In this document: positions 11,551-21,139 of the stretch, one piece after another | Numbering within the stretch: position 1 is the stretch's first letter | Layout of the letters: each line of letters begins with the position of its first letter | NCBI GenBank assembly: GCA_949751835.1 | Contig: CATKHK010000070.1 | Location: forward strand, 124,001-188,000 | Direction of reading: 5' to 3' | DNA length: 64,000 bases | Origin: Blepharisma japonicum | Lineage: Eukaryota; Ciliophora; Heterotrichea; Heterotrichida; Blepharismidae | Made by a program: the position numbers and the translations under genes | The notes under the pieces: model-generated | What the model was told of the DNA's origin: nothing | What the model saw: the letters and a program-made list of their open reading frames with translations, nothing else | Databases searched by the model: none

Positions 11551-12636
11551 TTATTGCTTGAGTTTTACTCGAAACACGGAAATTCCTAAGTAATTTGAAA
11601 TTTGGTTTACAACCCCAATTACAAAAATTGAATAGTTTGCAAGAACAAATGCGCTGAATGTAAAAACCGATGTATCTACTGGTAAAACTTTAATGTAATG
11701 ATTTTCAATAAGCAATAAAAGCTCTAAAAATGCACAAAGATCAAACCAGTCAAAAGTCATTCTTGCCACACTGCATATAATGACTCTTGAACAAATCGCT
11801 GAAAAAATCACACTGTGGGTCAAAAACACAAGCCAACCATAACTCGGGGTCATTGGGTGAGTTTGCCACAAAATTAAACTTATAGTCATCTCTATAAGCG
11901 GAAGAAGTCTTAAAAAGGCTCCTAATTTGTCTTTCGTAGTCGTGAAAACGCTATACATCATAATCGTTGACATAAGTACTGCAACTGATAAATTTCCATA
12001 AATCAAAACGAACTCTAAGGTAAATCCATAAATGATTTGTGTATGCCAGATGCTGTTTCCAAAAATTGCCTGGACAATAAAAATCGTAATTACGGTGAAT
12101 TGGCACTCTGAAACTCCCCAACTTCCTATTTGGGTTCTGCAGTAATGAGTGTGATATTCTTCCCATGTTGCCATATAAAAGACTCCTAATACTCCACAGA
12201 ACATCAGTATAGTGTCTGTTTTAATGCCTAAGCTTAGTCCTTGTAATATATCTAACGCTAAGAGGCCTGATGATAAAGAATCGCAGCCATGGTCTAGTAA
12301 CATTCCGAGAGGGGAACTGTGACCAATTTTTCGGGCTTGTTTTCCATCACATGCATCAAGTGTTTGATACATAAACTGAAGAAAAGCTGACAGCAATACA
12401 ATTCAGGATGGTATCGGCTTGGTAAAGGTGGTATCATATGGCACCATGATAAGATATGACCCTGCCATACAGATTAGCCCAATTACAGTGATTAGGTTAG
12501 GAGCAAGCCAATTTGGAAAGAGAGAAACAACCCATAACCAAAAATGATTAAGAATGTTATCTAATTTCGAGTAGCCAGTGGTTTGGTATTTGTGTTGAGC
12601 TAAGTACTGCAGATTGGCTTCTGTAATGAATGCCAT
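11551..12636 (-). CDS. CDP-alcohol phosphotransferase (choline/ethanolamine phosphotransferase)
   Basis: 361 residues, single exon, with one TGA Trp at 12403-12405 just before the active site. The CDP-alcohol phosphatidyltransferase signature D-G-x2-A-R-x8-G-x3-D-x3-D is complete: DGKQARKIG, then PLGMLLDHGCDSLSSG. Several hydrophobic membrane helices follow. N-terminal LPNLITV-like WLAPNLITVIGL is typical of eukaryotic CPT1/EPT1 enzymes, which transfer phosphocholine or phosphoethanolamine from the CDP form to diacylglycerol in ER/Golgi membranes, the last step of the Kennedy pathway. Choline versus ethanolamine preference cannot be read from the sequence. Confidence 0.92.
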
Positions 12637-13175
12637 TATTCCAGAATGTGAATAATTGCATAGTTATTATTAAAACTTGAATTAAAAAATCATGAGGCTG
12701 TAACAGTTACTAGATTATAAACACTGTGGGTGATCTTATATCGGATTATAATATCGTATATGAATATTAGAAACAAAATATTTTTGATTATTTTTTGGGG
12801 CTATATGGATTGCTTGTGTAATTTATTTTCTTAAAGACATTTTTAGGAGAAAGTGCACAGGCTTGAAAAAATATGCAATAGGTTTTATATTGATGAATAA
12901 AAGAAATACGATTTATTAACTAAATTTGAATTATTTTTACGCTATAAGTAAATATGTAAGATCTTATGATAAAAAATAATAACAAATAACATAATTTAAA
13001 TGATATAATAAGCTTAATTTAATTTTATAACAGAGTATCTGCATTATTTATTGATTCATATTTTGAACTCCAGCCTCAAATATCAATACTGCTTAAGCAG
13101 TATAATTTAGCAGTAAACAAATATAAATTTATAAAGTTTATTAAGAAAAATAACTTATTAGAGAAATAAAAATAT
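12637..13175. other. AT-rich intergenic region with one palindrome
   Basis: About 540 bp of AT-rich DNA upstream of the phosphotransferase start and downstream of the hydrolase stop. Apart from the 18-bp palindrome listed separately I see no gene, RNA or repeat. Confidence 0.6.
13086..13103. repeat. 18-bp perfect palindrome
   Basis: ATACTGCTTAAGCAGTAT is identical to its reverse complement. It could be a dimeric protein-binding site or a small hairpin. Chance is possible in AT-rich DNA, but 18 bp without mismatch is long. Confidence 0.5.
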
Positions 13176-14237
13176 CTATTGAGATGCAGAATTGATTTCT
13201 AGATTCTCGAGGAAAATGCTTAAAAATTCAGCTTCTTTTTCAAGTTGAGGGGAGTGCCCACAGTTTTGGATAGAAAATTCTCGATACCTCCCTCCATTTT
13301 CTTGATATCTCTCAAGTACACTTCTTGTCTGTCTCACCATTGGCTGCTTAGGATAAACTTCTTCTCCGGGGTAATTCGATATTTTCCCACTTGCCCCCAA
13401 ATTTGCAGGATCAAAAAGACAATTATCAGAAATAATCATATCATCCTCACCTCTAATCCATACAATTGGAGGCTTTTCCTCAATATTAATGATAGATTCA
13501 ACACAATAATATTTCGATGAAATTGCATTATAAAGACCTCTATCTCCAGGACACCATCCTGGCCAGTTTTCACAAGCCTGGTACTTTCCAGGTATAAAAT
13601 CGTCTCCAATTTTTGTCAAATAAATTTCCTCTATATATTCTCTTTCAAGCTCTTCTGGAACTCTATTCCCCGGCTTGCAAAATGCATTTCTAAACAAGCT
13701 CACCATAGATTTTGGGTCATTTTCATCAATGTTTTTATTTTCAAACAAACTTTTTAAATTTAGAGCAGAAGGTCCAACACCAGACCCAGCAGCATCAGGA
13801 AAAATTAAAGTGCCGTTTTCATCTTTGGTACCATAATATCCATATGGACCTACAGGGGCTTCTAAAGTAATTGATAAAATTCGATCACTATACTCTGTTG
13901 CGAACTGCATAACTACTCCTCCACCAAGAGACCATCCAAGTAGGTGAGCTTTTCTAATGTTAAGAGTTTCCATTAGATATAAAAGATCGTCAGAAAAATC
14001 TTTTAGGCCTTTAGTAGCATCAATAGGAACTCCTGGAGATCTGCCATAACATCGCTGATCATACGCATAACAGTGATATTTGGAGGGCATTTGGAGCATA
14101 ATTTGCTTGAAGTAGGCTGAAGTGATCACATTTCCATGGACAAAAATTACTGGGATCCCTGTTTCCAAGCCGCTTTCAAGGACGTAGTGAGTTAGTCTCG
14201 GAGTAGTTATATAGTGAGATTTTATCTCGATGCTCAT
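13176..14237 (-). CDS. Alpha/beta hydrolase fold protein
   Basis: 353 residues, ATG at 14235-14237, TAG at 13176-13178. It has the oxyanion-hole HGN of PVIFVHGNVITS (about 30-40), YDQRCYGRS, the nucleophile elbow GWSLGGG (Ser at about 103), an acid in RGEDDMI, and the catalytic His in NCGHSPQLE near the C-terminus. The complete triad predicts an active serine hydrolase, in the broad epoxide hydrolase / proline iminopeptidase-like group. A lid region of roughly 130 residues lies between nucleophile and acid. Without targeting sequence or transmembrane segment it is probably cytosolic. Substrate unknown. Confidence 0.88.
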   Translation of the reverse strand: MSIEIKSHYITTPRLTHYVLESGLETGIPVIFVHGNVITSAYFKQIMLQMPSKYHCYAYDQRCYGRSPGVPIDATKGLKDFSDDLLYLMETLNIRKAHLLGWSLGGGVVMQFATEYSDRILSITLEAPVGPYGYYGTKDENGTLIFPDAAGSGVGPSALNLKSLFENKNIDENDPKSMVSLFRNAFCKPGNRVPEELEREYIEEIYLTKIGDDFIPGKYQACENWPGWCPGDRGLYNAISSKYYCVESIINIEEKPPIVWIRGEDDMIISDNCLFDPANLGASGKISNYPGEEVYPKQPMVRQTRSVLERYQENGGRYREFSIQNCGHSPQLEKEAEFLSIFLENLEINSASQ

Positions 14238-14283
14238 ATTTATGCACCAATAATAAATTAATCATAAGATTACATTTATTTCA

Positions 14284-15070
14284 TTAATTACTACAATAAA
14301 TATTGCTTACGATTTTTTCTTTAATTCTTCTCCTAAAATTTAAAGAAAATTCATTTTCAGGAGCTTCATTAGATAATACAGGTGCATTACTTGGCGGCGA
14401 GCCAAACACAATTGCTTTATTTTTATTAGAACTAAGCGTCCTAACTATTTTTGGAAAATTAAATAAATCAGGTTCAGGAAGTTGAAGTTTTTGTGCAAAT
14501 TGTTGTGCTCTGTAGCTTTCTAATTCTAGCTTATTCATATTAGCAATCGGCGAAAAATTTCCTCTTAGCTCTCTTGAAGCCGTGCTTCTATCAAACGTTG
14601 ATGAAGATCTGCCAGTTTTAGGGTTCGATTCTGACCTTCTTTTTAACACTGAGTTTGAGTAATCTATGGAGCTTTCTAAATATCGCATAGACCCAGGCGG
14701 TATTTCTTTTTTTATTTTTGGGAGATGAGATTTCTCGTTTTTAAGAAAATCTGGGCTCTTTTTACGATTTCGTTTAGGACTGGGTTCGAAATTCTTGGGC
14801 AAAAGTTTTTTGTTTAGATAGTTTAAAGGAGTAAGGTGCTGATTTTGATAGATTCTTGTCAGGTGAGTCTTGATTTTTCTTGATGACTTTTTTCGGATTT
14901 TTAGATGAGACTACCTTAGTTTTACTTACTCTTTCATTTTCATCTAAGGGTAGTTTGCTTGAATCATTAGGTATATTAGGGATATCTTTGTTGGATGTCT
15001 AAATATAAGCTACTATGGCATTTTCTGGACTAGCAGAAAATCTAGCAGTTGATATATTGGCTTCTTCCAT
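14284..15070 (-). CDS. Low-complexity Ser/Lys-rich hypothetical protein, frame conflict
   Basis: On the minus strand an ATG at 15068-15070 opens a short exon (MEEANISTARF...), then a 15-nt intron at 14999-15013. The second exon stays open to TAA at 14774-14776. A different frame, entered downstream of TAG at 14911-14913, is open to TAA at 14284-14286 and encodes a basic Ser/Pro-rich sequence (NFEPSPKRNRKK; TGRSSSTFDRS). The two frames overlap for about 135 bp and both read like protein. A 19-nt GT..AG segment (14911-14929) would join them, but no 16-nt one does. Alternatives are two overlapping genes, a frameshift or a sequence error. No domain is recognised; the protein is probably disordered. 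Coordinates cover both frames. Confidence 0.5.
14999..15013 (-). other. 15-nt intron near the start of the Ser/Lys-rich gene
   Basis: On the coding strand GTAGCTTATATTTAG, starting exactly after codon 19 and removing an in-frame TAG. It has the A at the sixth base from the 3' end. Confidence 0.75.
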
Positions 15071-15477
15071 TTACAATTGCCAAGATAATAATATTTGACT
15101 GTTTCATTTGAATTGTTTATAAGAAACAAACAGCTTTAGAGTTATATAAATTCTAATTTTTTACATTTTCACTTTATTTAAATAATTATTTCTGTAAAAA
15201 TTTTATTATATGATCCCATATTTTTATCAAAACTTTGATATTTGATAGAAATGGAGAAGCTATCGAAATTGGGACACTCGACCTTATTACTCTAAAATTA
15301 ATTTATAAAATTACCGAAACTCTTATAAAACTGCTCTTAAACTCAATAAATCAATTAATTCTGTATTCCATATTTTTCTGATATAAAAATGATTCTGACA
15401 CCTCCATGTTATTCTTTTTCAGTTTCCATATTGATCTGACAAACAGAAATAAATCACCTAATCATCTCATTATAAAA
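15071..15477. other. Divergent intergenic region
   Basis: About 400 bp of AT-rich DNA between the start of a minus-strand gene and the peroxidase start. The peroxidase frame could be extended to an upstream ATG at 15406, but those 24 residues are not peroxidase-like and the class I domain begins right after 15478. A 15-nt GT..AG string at 15408 joins no useful frame. Probable promoters for both genes; no motif identified. Confidence 0.5.
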
Positions 15478-16224
15478 ATGCTTAAAGAATCTCTAAAAAA
15501 AGTAAGGCGGCTTCAAAGTAATTCTGATGTTTATGCACAAATAGCAAATTCTTTCCAAACAGCATTTGCCACAACTCCTTTACCTTTGTATCTCCGTGTA
15601 GCTTTTCATGATGCTGGGACCTATGATAAATTCACAAACACAGGTGGACCTAATGGAAGTATATTAAATGCAACTGAGTTGGCACGTGATGAAAACAAAG
15701 GAATCAGTACCATAAAAGATATATATCTTAATATTAAAAACGCCTTCCCATCTGTATCGTTGGCTGATATTATTCAAATAGGAGGATATGTGTCTGTAAG
15801 TGCTTCAGGCGGCCCAGTAATGCCATTTAGATTTGGAAGAACAGACTGTACAGCTTCTACAGCTGATACTGATGGAAGAATTCCAGATCCATCTAGTAAA
15901 AATATTAGAGCAATTTTCAGAGCTATGGGATTTAACGATACAGAAACTGTTGCATTAAGTGGCGCACATACTCTAGGAGGTCTTAGATTTGCAGGCCCAC
16001 AACTGATTCCATTTACAAATCAGCCACTTGTATTCAGCAATAAATATTATCAGCTTTTACTTCAAGCGCAGCAGCAAGGGTTAGCTAGGCTGATTTCTGA
16101 TTCATTTCTTGTAATGGATCCTACGTTGCTAGCAATAACGCAGTCTTTTGCGAATGATAACGATTTGTTTTTCAGTGAATATTCTAAAGCTCATGTGAAG
16201 TTATCAGAGCTAGGGTACCATTAA
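15478..16224 (+). CDS. Class I heme peroxidase, ascorbate-peroxidase type
   Basis: 248 residues, the usual length of cytosolic ascorbate peroxidase. Distal site: RVAFHDAGT with Arg40 and His44. Proximal heme ligand: VALSGAHTLGG with His164. FRFGRTD and the C-terminal block DNDLFFSEYSKAHVKLSELG are characteristic of APX / cytochrome c peroxidase-like class I enzymes. The residue before the distal His is Phe43, where plant APX and yeast CcP have Trp; that substitution is the normal state in class II/III peroxidases and can change reaction with peroxide and reducing substrate. There is no targeting peptide from the chosen start, so a cytosolic H2O2-removing role is inferred. Electron donor not decided. 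Confidence 0.9.
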   Translation: MLKESLKKVRRLQSNSDVYAQIANSFQTAFATTPLPLYLRVAFHDAGTYDKFTNTGGPNGSILNATELARDENKGISTIKDIYLNIKNAFPSVSLADIIQIGGYVSVSASGGPVMPFRFGRTDCTASTADTDGRIPDPSSKNIRAIFRAMGFNDTETVALSGAHTLGGLRFAGPQLIPFTNQPLVFSNKYYQLLLQAQQQGLARLISDSFLVMDPTLLAITQSFANDNDLFFSEYSKAHVKLSELGYH

Positions 16225-16538
16225 TAAATAATACAATTATAAAAATTAGGATTGATAAGTAACAAATGTTAGAACGCAAAATCTGATGTAAATGGCAAAA
16301 CCTATAAAATATGGAATAGTCAAGGGTATTTGTATCAATTGTAATTTTTGTCTTTTCAAAGGTAGATTTTATCATGCAAGAATTTTTGAAATTTAAAATC
16401 TCTTATAAATATTATGAATAATTCTAACAGCTTTGCTTAACTAAACATTATTCCAGCCAGAAAGAATAAAATCTCAATTAATCGAACTTCCCGCATTAAG
16501 ATTGAAAAGATAGAATTAAAATACAAATATTTTATTAC
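16225..16538. other. Intergenic region between convergent genes
   Basis: About 310 bp AT-rich DNA between the peroxidase stop and the zinc-finger gene stop. A 63-codon minus-strand frame overlaps the peroxidase 3' end, lacks any recognisable motif and is treated as a shadow. Confidence 0.5.
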
Positions 16539-17063
16539 TTATGGCATTTCACCTTCAGTATGTTTAGCCATATGCTGGGAAAGTATATATTTATTATAAA
16601 CCGATTTCCCACATATAGGGCAGCTTACCCTAGTAACTTTGTCATGAACTTGGTTTATATGAAATTTAACCGCATATTTATGCTTAAATTTTTTGCCACA
16701 GATATCACAGGAAACGGTTTCCTTACTTTTAGTGTGCTGCTTTCCTAAATGTTGTTGGAGTCCTTTGTGGGTTTTGAACGTTTTATGGCATAAATGGCAC
16801 AGAAAATCGTCATTGTCAAAACTTGGACTAGCTGAGGGACAAGGACTTGATGAAGAATCATCAGAAATTATCCCTAAATCCAAATCTAAGAAGTCGATTA
16901 TGTCTTTGTCCAGGTCAAAATCCTCAATAAGACAATTACGAATTTTGGCCTTTGACAAAGTATTCATGGAAGAATTTTTGTTTTCTTGAGTGAATTGGCT
17001 GCAATATAATAAGAAGTATTTGCTACTTTGCAAAACTGTATCGCTCCTCATATATTCCATCAT
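16539..17063 (-). CDS. C2H2 zinc-finger protein (three fingers)
   Basis: 174 residues, TAA at 16539-16541. After an acidic/Ser-rich N-terminal half (DLDKDIIDFLDLDLG; SSSSPCPSASPS) come three C2H2 fingers at about residues 87-167: CHLCHKTFKTHKGLQQHLGKQH, of which the linker is short, then CDICGKKF..HINQVH and CPICGKSV..HMAKH. All Cys and His ligands are present. The pairing of an acidic segment with tandem fingers suggests a DNA-binding regulator in the nucleus, but the target cannot be guessed. Two adjacent ATGs (17061 and 17058) are possible starts. Confidence 0.85.
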   Translation of the reverse strand: MMEYMRSDTVLQSSKYFLLYCSQFTQENKNSSMNTLSKAKIRNCLIEDFDLDKDIIDFLDLDLGIISDDSSSSPCPSASPSFDNDDFLCHLCHKTFKTHKGLQQHLGKQHTKSKETVSCDICGKKFKHKYAVKFHINQVHDKVTRVSCPICGKSVYNKYILSQHMAKHTEGEMP

Positions 17064-17944
17064 CTTTTATTAATTATTAAGTATTTCGTTCAGTAAATGC
17101 AATTAATTTGAAAACAGGTATAGAAGTTGCTTAATATATTCCCAAATCTCACCTAAAGCTTGCATATTTAGCTAAATTTAATTCAAATTTCGTTGTGAGA
17201 AATTTGGAAGCCAGCAAAACATTCTGCCAAAAATTAAATTGCTTAGTCTTAGCCAACAAATAATAATTTTAACCTTAGTTATCCCAATAATTGAATTTTT
17301 GTTTTTCACCTTAGATTAATATAATACATAAGGAGTAGCATTTTTATAATTCCTAATAGTAAAAGTGTTGCATTTAAAAAGAAATTCTTGTGTTTCGCTC
17401 TATTCTCAACGGAAATTATATAAAATTTTATATAGTTAATTCGCATATTTTATTTAGATCTAGAATAGAAATTTTTCTATTCATATATAAAAGCTTTATA
17501 TTTTAATTAATCAATTTTAAAAGAACCACACAGAATCAAATTGGTTGAAAAATTGTTTCTTACTAGTTCAATTTTTTATCCCTTTTAACATGTAACTGCT
17601 GGTTTTTTATTTAAACCTCAGTTTTCTTTTAACTATTTGATATGTGATTATCGGAATTTCAATATATTAAATGCTTTATTATAGCATTATTATTACTCCA
17701 CAAAGTAGTTTAACAAATATTCCATCAATGAGCATTGAAAGTCTTGGGCTAATGCAATGGGATATAAGAATCAAAATTTGTTTCTAAAAGTATAGAGTTT
17801 AAATTCTTATTAGCATAGATAGCCTTAAAGATGCTAAAGTTAGCAACTAATGAAGCTTCTTTTTTCGTATACCAATTTATACCATTTAAATTATCATCAA
17901 CGCAAATATGATAAATTTATATTTAAATCATTAACAATTTTAAG
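17064..17944. other. AT-rich intergenic region, nothing recognised
   Basis: About 880 bp upstream of the zinc-finger gene and downstream of the ankyrin gene's TAA. Base composition is very AT-rich throughout; I see no sustained frame in the TGA=Trp code, no tRNA-like cloverleaf and no repeat. Confidence 0.55.
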
Positions 17945-18946
17945 TTAGAGATCATTTTGGCGATCTTTTAAAGACATTTTTTCTATTTGTTTAGCATCGG
18001 TAAATCTTCGAATTTTCCTGATTGTTTTCCTAATGCTCATTGCTTGAGTAAGCAAAAACGCAGTTTCTTGATTTTTTGCTACATGAAGTGGCAATTTTTT
18101 TGAGTTACTCCTAATATGTGGGCTTGCATTATTGGCTAGTAGAATTTTTATACAACTTAAATGTCCATTTCTACACGCTAGATATAAAGCTGTTCTGTGT
18201 GTCTAACTATATTTTACCATATCAACTTCATCAACAAATGCATTTTTTGACAGCAAAATTTTGATTATTTCTGGTTGGTCTCTCACAGCAGCCCAATGTA
18301 AAGCAGTCATTTTCATTGAATCAAAAACATGCACAAGTCACTTATCTTTTTCGATTAAATCGATAACAATCTCAGCTTTCCCATTTTTGCAAGCATTGAA
18401 AAAATTCATTGAATTTTTTCTACCAAAGGCTTTAGTCCCAATTAATTTGGGTAGAATGGAAAGCTCTTTTAAAGTGATATTGATAGCTTTTAAATGTTTT
18501 AGGCTGAATTTTAAGCATTCTCAATAGTTCTTCTTCGGTTTTTCCATTTGCTTTAGTATTGTTTTCATTGAAGTTATTGTATTTGAAATATCATATATTT
18601 TCAAAGGCACATTTTCCATTGTATTTAACTTTTTAGTAATCTCTTGATTCCTTGGCGTTATAAGTCTGTAAGCTTCTCTATGCAAAGTAATTTTAAATAC
18701 TTTCGGTTTATACTCTGGCTCTTTATGATTTAATAAATCGCTTGTCTTTAACTCAATCCTAACTGATTCTTGATTAGCAAGGGAAGTAGGAGATGGAGTT
18801 CTATTTCTGCTGTTTCTCAAGGTCGAATAATTAGGCATCGATCTTATTCTTACATGATTTCTCCTAGGCTCTGGTGTTTGAAATCGCAATGTTTTAATTG
18901 GAGTCCCTTGCAAAGAATTTTTGCTTCTTATTCTAACAAGACTCAT
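17945..18946 (-). CDS. Ankyrin-repeat protein
   Basis: Exons 18218-18946 and 17945-18202 give 328 residues, with Trp from TGA at 18521 and in DKWLVHVFD. The N-terminal 140 residues are basic and Ser/Pro/Arg-rich (NSRNRTPSPTSL). From about residue 180, ankyrin repeats follow: FNACKNGKAEIVIDLI, then MTALHWAAVRDQPEIIKILL, THRTALYLACRNGHLSCIKILL and KLPLHVAKNQETAFLL. A basic tail (RKTIRKIRRF) ends at TAA 17945-17947. The repeats serve protein-protein binding; the partner is unknown. It ends before the next minus-strand gene's stop: the two genes are head-to-tail, 28 bp apart. Confidence 0.85.
18203..18217 (-). other. 15-nt intron in the ankyrin gene
   Basis: Coding strand GTAAAATATAGTTAG, phase 0, between Asp-Met and Thr-His-Arg-Thr-Ala-Leu-Tyr. 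Removal eliminates TAG and restores the ankyrin repeat. Confidence 0.92.
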
Positions 18947-18974
18947 ATTTTATGAAATCATGGAATTATTATTT

Positions 18975-20288
18975 TTATAAGATTTCGTCAGGAAAACATT
19001 CAAAATCTAATATCTCTTCAGATGAATTATCTTCTGAAGATTTATGGATTATTTCCTGCTTTTGTGTTATGTTTGTACATGCTGAAAAAATGACGCATCG
19101 GAAATCTTCGTCTAATGTTGGTCTTTTTCTAAAAGTTTCGATGAATTCTTGGATTTCGCTAGAAATATTAATGTCTTCAAAATTTGCAGATGCTGAAATT
19201 ATAGAAATTGATAGCAAAATAGGATAAATTGATCCTATTTGCAGCTCTGGGTCTTTAAGTATTGTAAGTAAGTATCGTAATAAAGTATTTATATCTGGGT
19301 AATTTAAGACAAAATCTCTTCCTGATTGATAATTAAGCAGATTTGCGAGAAGTGCGCTCCCAAAAATTTGAATAAAAGGATGGGAGTTTGATTTCCTTAT
19401 AATTTGCGGATATAATAAATTTTTAATCAACCACTCAATAAAATCTGTTTTTGAAATAATCAAGCAGACTTCATCCTCTGAATATGTCAATTTCTGTAAT
19501 ATAGAAATGGAAAATCTTTGAGAAACACTTCCAGATGGTGCACTTTTTGTGAAATTTATAAAAAAATTTATTAGTCATTCTGCGTTGCTTGCTAATATAT
19601 ATTGTCTTCCTTGCTGGTTTGAGCACAATATTGAAACTATTCCTAAAATATTTTTCTTTGTGTTTCTATTATCAATTTCTAAAAATTTTCTTAAATTACT
19701 TGAAAATATATTTCTTGCTATCAGTGAGTTTAAATAGTTTTGTCTTTCTTCCTTAGAAATTAATAATGATTCATTTCTCAGCTCTACAAGATTTTTGTTT
19801 AAAGAGTTAAAATCTTTGCCATTAAAATTTTCCAAAATCCTTTCTTTATAATTTTGAACTTTTATAGAAGATATTTCAAAATTTTGCTCAACTTCACCCA
19901 TTTTTAAGCCAAACTGACTACACAGTATTGAAAGTTGTAGCCGATAGCCTCCGATTATTTCTTGATCTACATGAAGCCGCAGATTTTCTATTTTTTTAAT
20001 TAAGTCTGTTGCTATTATCAATGCTTTTTGCCCAGCTTCAATTAATTTTTCCTTTTCATTTTCTCATTCTTTGACTTTCTCTGAGTCTTTTCTAAGCTTA
20101 TAGAATCTTCATTCAGATTCAGTTATTCCCACAGATATTTCATTTTGAGCCTTCATTTTAAACTCTTGCGATACCTTTTTCGCTCTAATTTCTGCTTTAA
20201 AACATTCAAAAGTGCTTTCAAAATTATTTTCAGTCAAAAACTCCTTTATAAATTCATATAGAACTTCTGTGTCTGCTTGAGTTGACAT
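18975..20288 (-). CDS. LisH-domain armadillo-like protein (ARMC9-like)
   Basis: 437 residues from ATG at 20286-20288, intron-free, with several TGA Trps (for example 20067 and 19575). An N-terminal LisH motif (about 5-38: VLYEFIKEFLTENNFEST, then FECFKAEI) is followed by a charged helical segment and an alpha-solenoid region of hydrophobic helices with ILGIVSILCSNQQGRQYIL and FGSALLANLLNYQSGRDFVL, armadillo-like. LisH plus coiled coil plus ARM is the layout of ARMC9, a basal-body/ciliary protein linked to ciliary stability; this protein is shorter than the human one. The assignment rests on layout and LisH position. It diverges from the next gene with only 30 bp between start codons. Confidence 0.72.
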
Positions 20289-20318
20289 ATATATTTATTC
20301 AATTATGAACATTAAATC
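20289..20318. promoter_or_regulatory. 30-bp spacer between two divergent start codons
   Basis: Only 30 bp separate the ATG of the ARMC9-like gene (minus) from the ATG of the next gene (plus). Any promoter and 5' UTR for both must lie in this AT-rich spacer or inside the neighbouring coding sequence. No specific motif assigned. Confidence 0.5.
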
Positions 20319-21095
20319 ATGAATACGAAAGATTTAGAAGCAAAGTGTCTTATAGACTTAACACTAGAAAGTGAAAAAGCTGGAGAATGAGATCAAACAA
20401 ACCTTGCTGCTGAGGAAAATTTGCAATCGAAAATATCATCTTGGAATGGCCAAAGTCCAAGAACACCAAAGATCTCTCAAATAAAAGATAGAGAATCATC
20501 TCCTCAGCTTAACGGTTTTTCAATGAATATAGAGAATTTTAAAGAATTAACTCCAAAAGCGCGAACTCCTACTATTAGTCTTACTAAGAAAATAGTATAT
20601 GAAAAAGCACCTATATTCCCTTTTAAAATCCCATATAAATCTCAAACTCCAAAGCCGAAAATTGAATTCATTAAGTTCAAAATTAGCAATAAAGACAAAC
20701 AAGCATTTTATTTCCGATCTCCTTTAAAATGATCAGAAAAAATTAAGACAGATAAAACAATGAAAAGACCAAAATCGACATTTCGAGGAGTAAAACTAAT
20801 ATAGATTGATCAATTATTGGAAATAATAAATAGTCCCAAATCAAGCACATTGCCATTTTATAAGCCTAAAAAATCAACCTTTATGAAGCCAAGCACTTCA
20901 ACAATGAAAAAAAGCATTTCACCAAGAATAAAATTAACAGCTTCGCATTTTCAGTCACGAAAAACTCAGAGCAATGACCCTTCTTCAAGGTTCTCTCATC
21001 AAAATACCTCTGATATTTCAAGAATTTCAAAGAAAAAGCGTTGATTTTCTAATTTGAATAGCTTGAATATGAAAGTATCAGAAAGTTTAAAATAA
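20319..21095 (+). CDS. Basic Ser/Pro-rich hypothetical protein
   Basis: Exons 20319-20789 and 20805-21095 give 253 residues with TGA Trps at 20388, 20730 and 21042. The sequence is Lys/Ser/Pro-rich with several S/T-P sites (SWNGQSPRTPKISQ, KELTPKARTPT, STMKKSISPR), suggesting a phosphorylated, largely disordered, perhaps cytoskeleton-associated protein. No domain is recognised. The chosen ATG is the first in frame after the divergent neighbour. The acyltransferase gene follows 44 bp downstream on the same strand. Confidence 0.78.
20790..20804 (+). other. 15-nt intron in the basic Ser/Pro-rich gene
   Basis: GTAAAACTAATATAG, phase 0, carrying an in-frame TAA-free path but ending in TAG that would stop the frame; removal joins two frames of the same composition. 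It has the A at the sixth base from the 3' end. Confidence 0.85.
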
Positions 21096-21139
21096 GGTTT
21101 ACTCAATATAATTTCTTATGCATTTATTAATAATTAGTA

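Noticed and set aside
15408-15422. GTTATTCTTTTTCAG as a 15-nt intron upstream of the peroxidase
   Set aside because: No upstream ATG joins the peroxidase frame through it, and it lacks GTA and the A at the sixth base from the 3' end.
16184-16375. 63-codon minus-strand frame overlapping the peroxidase 3' end
   Set aside because: Overlaps a well-supported gene and has no recognisable feature.
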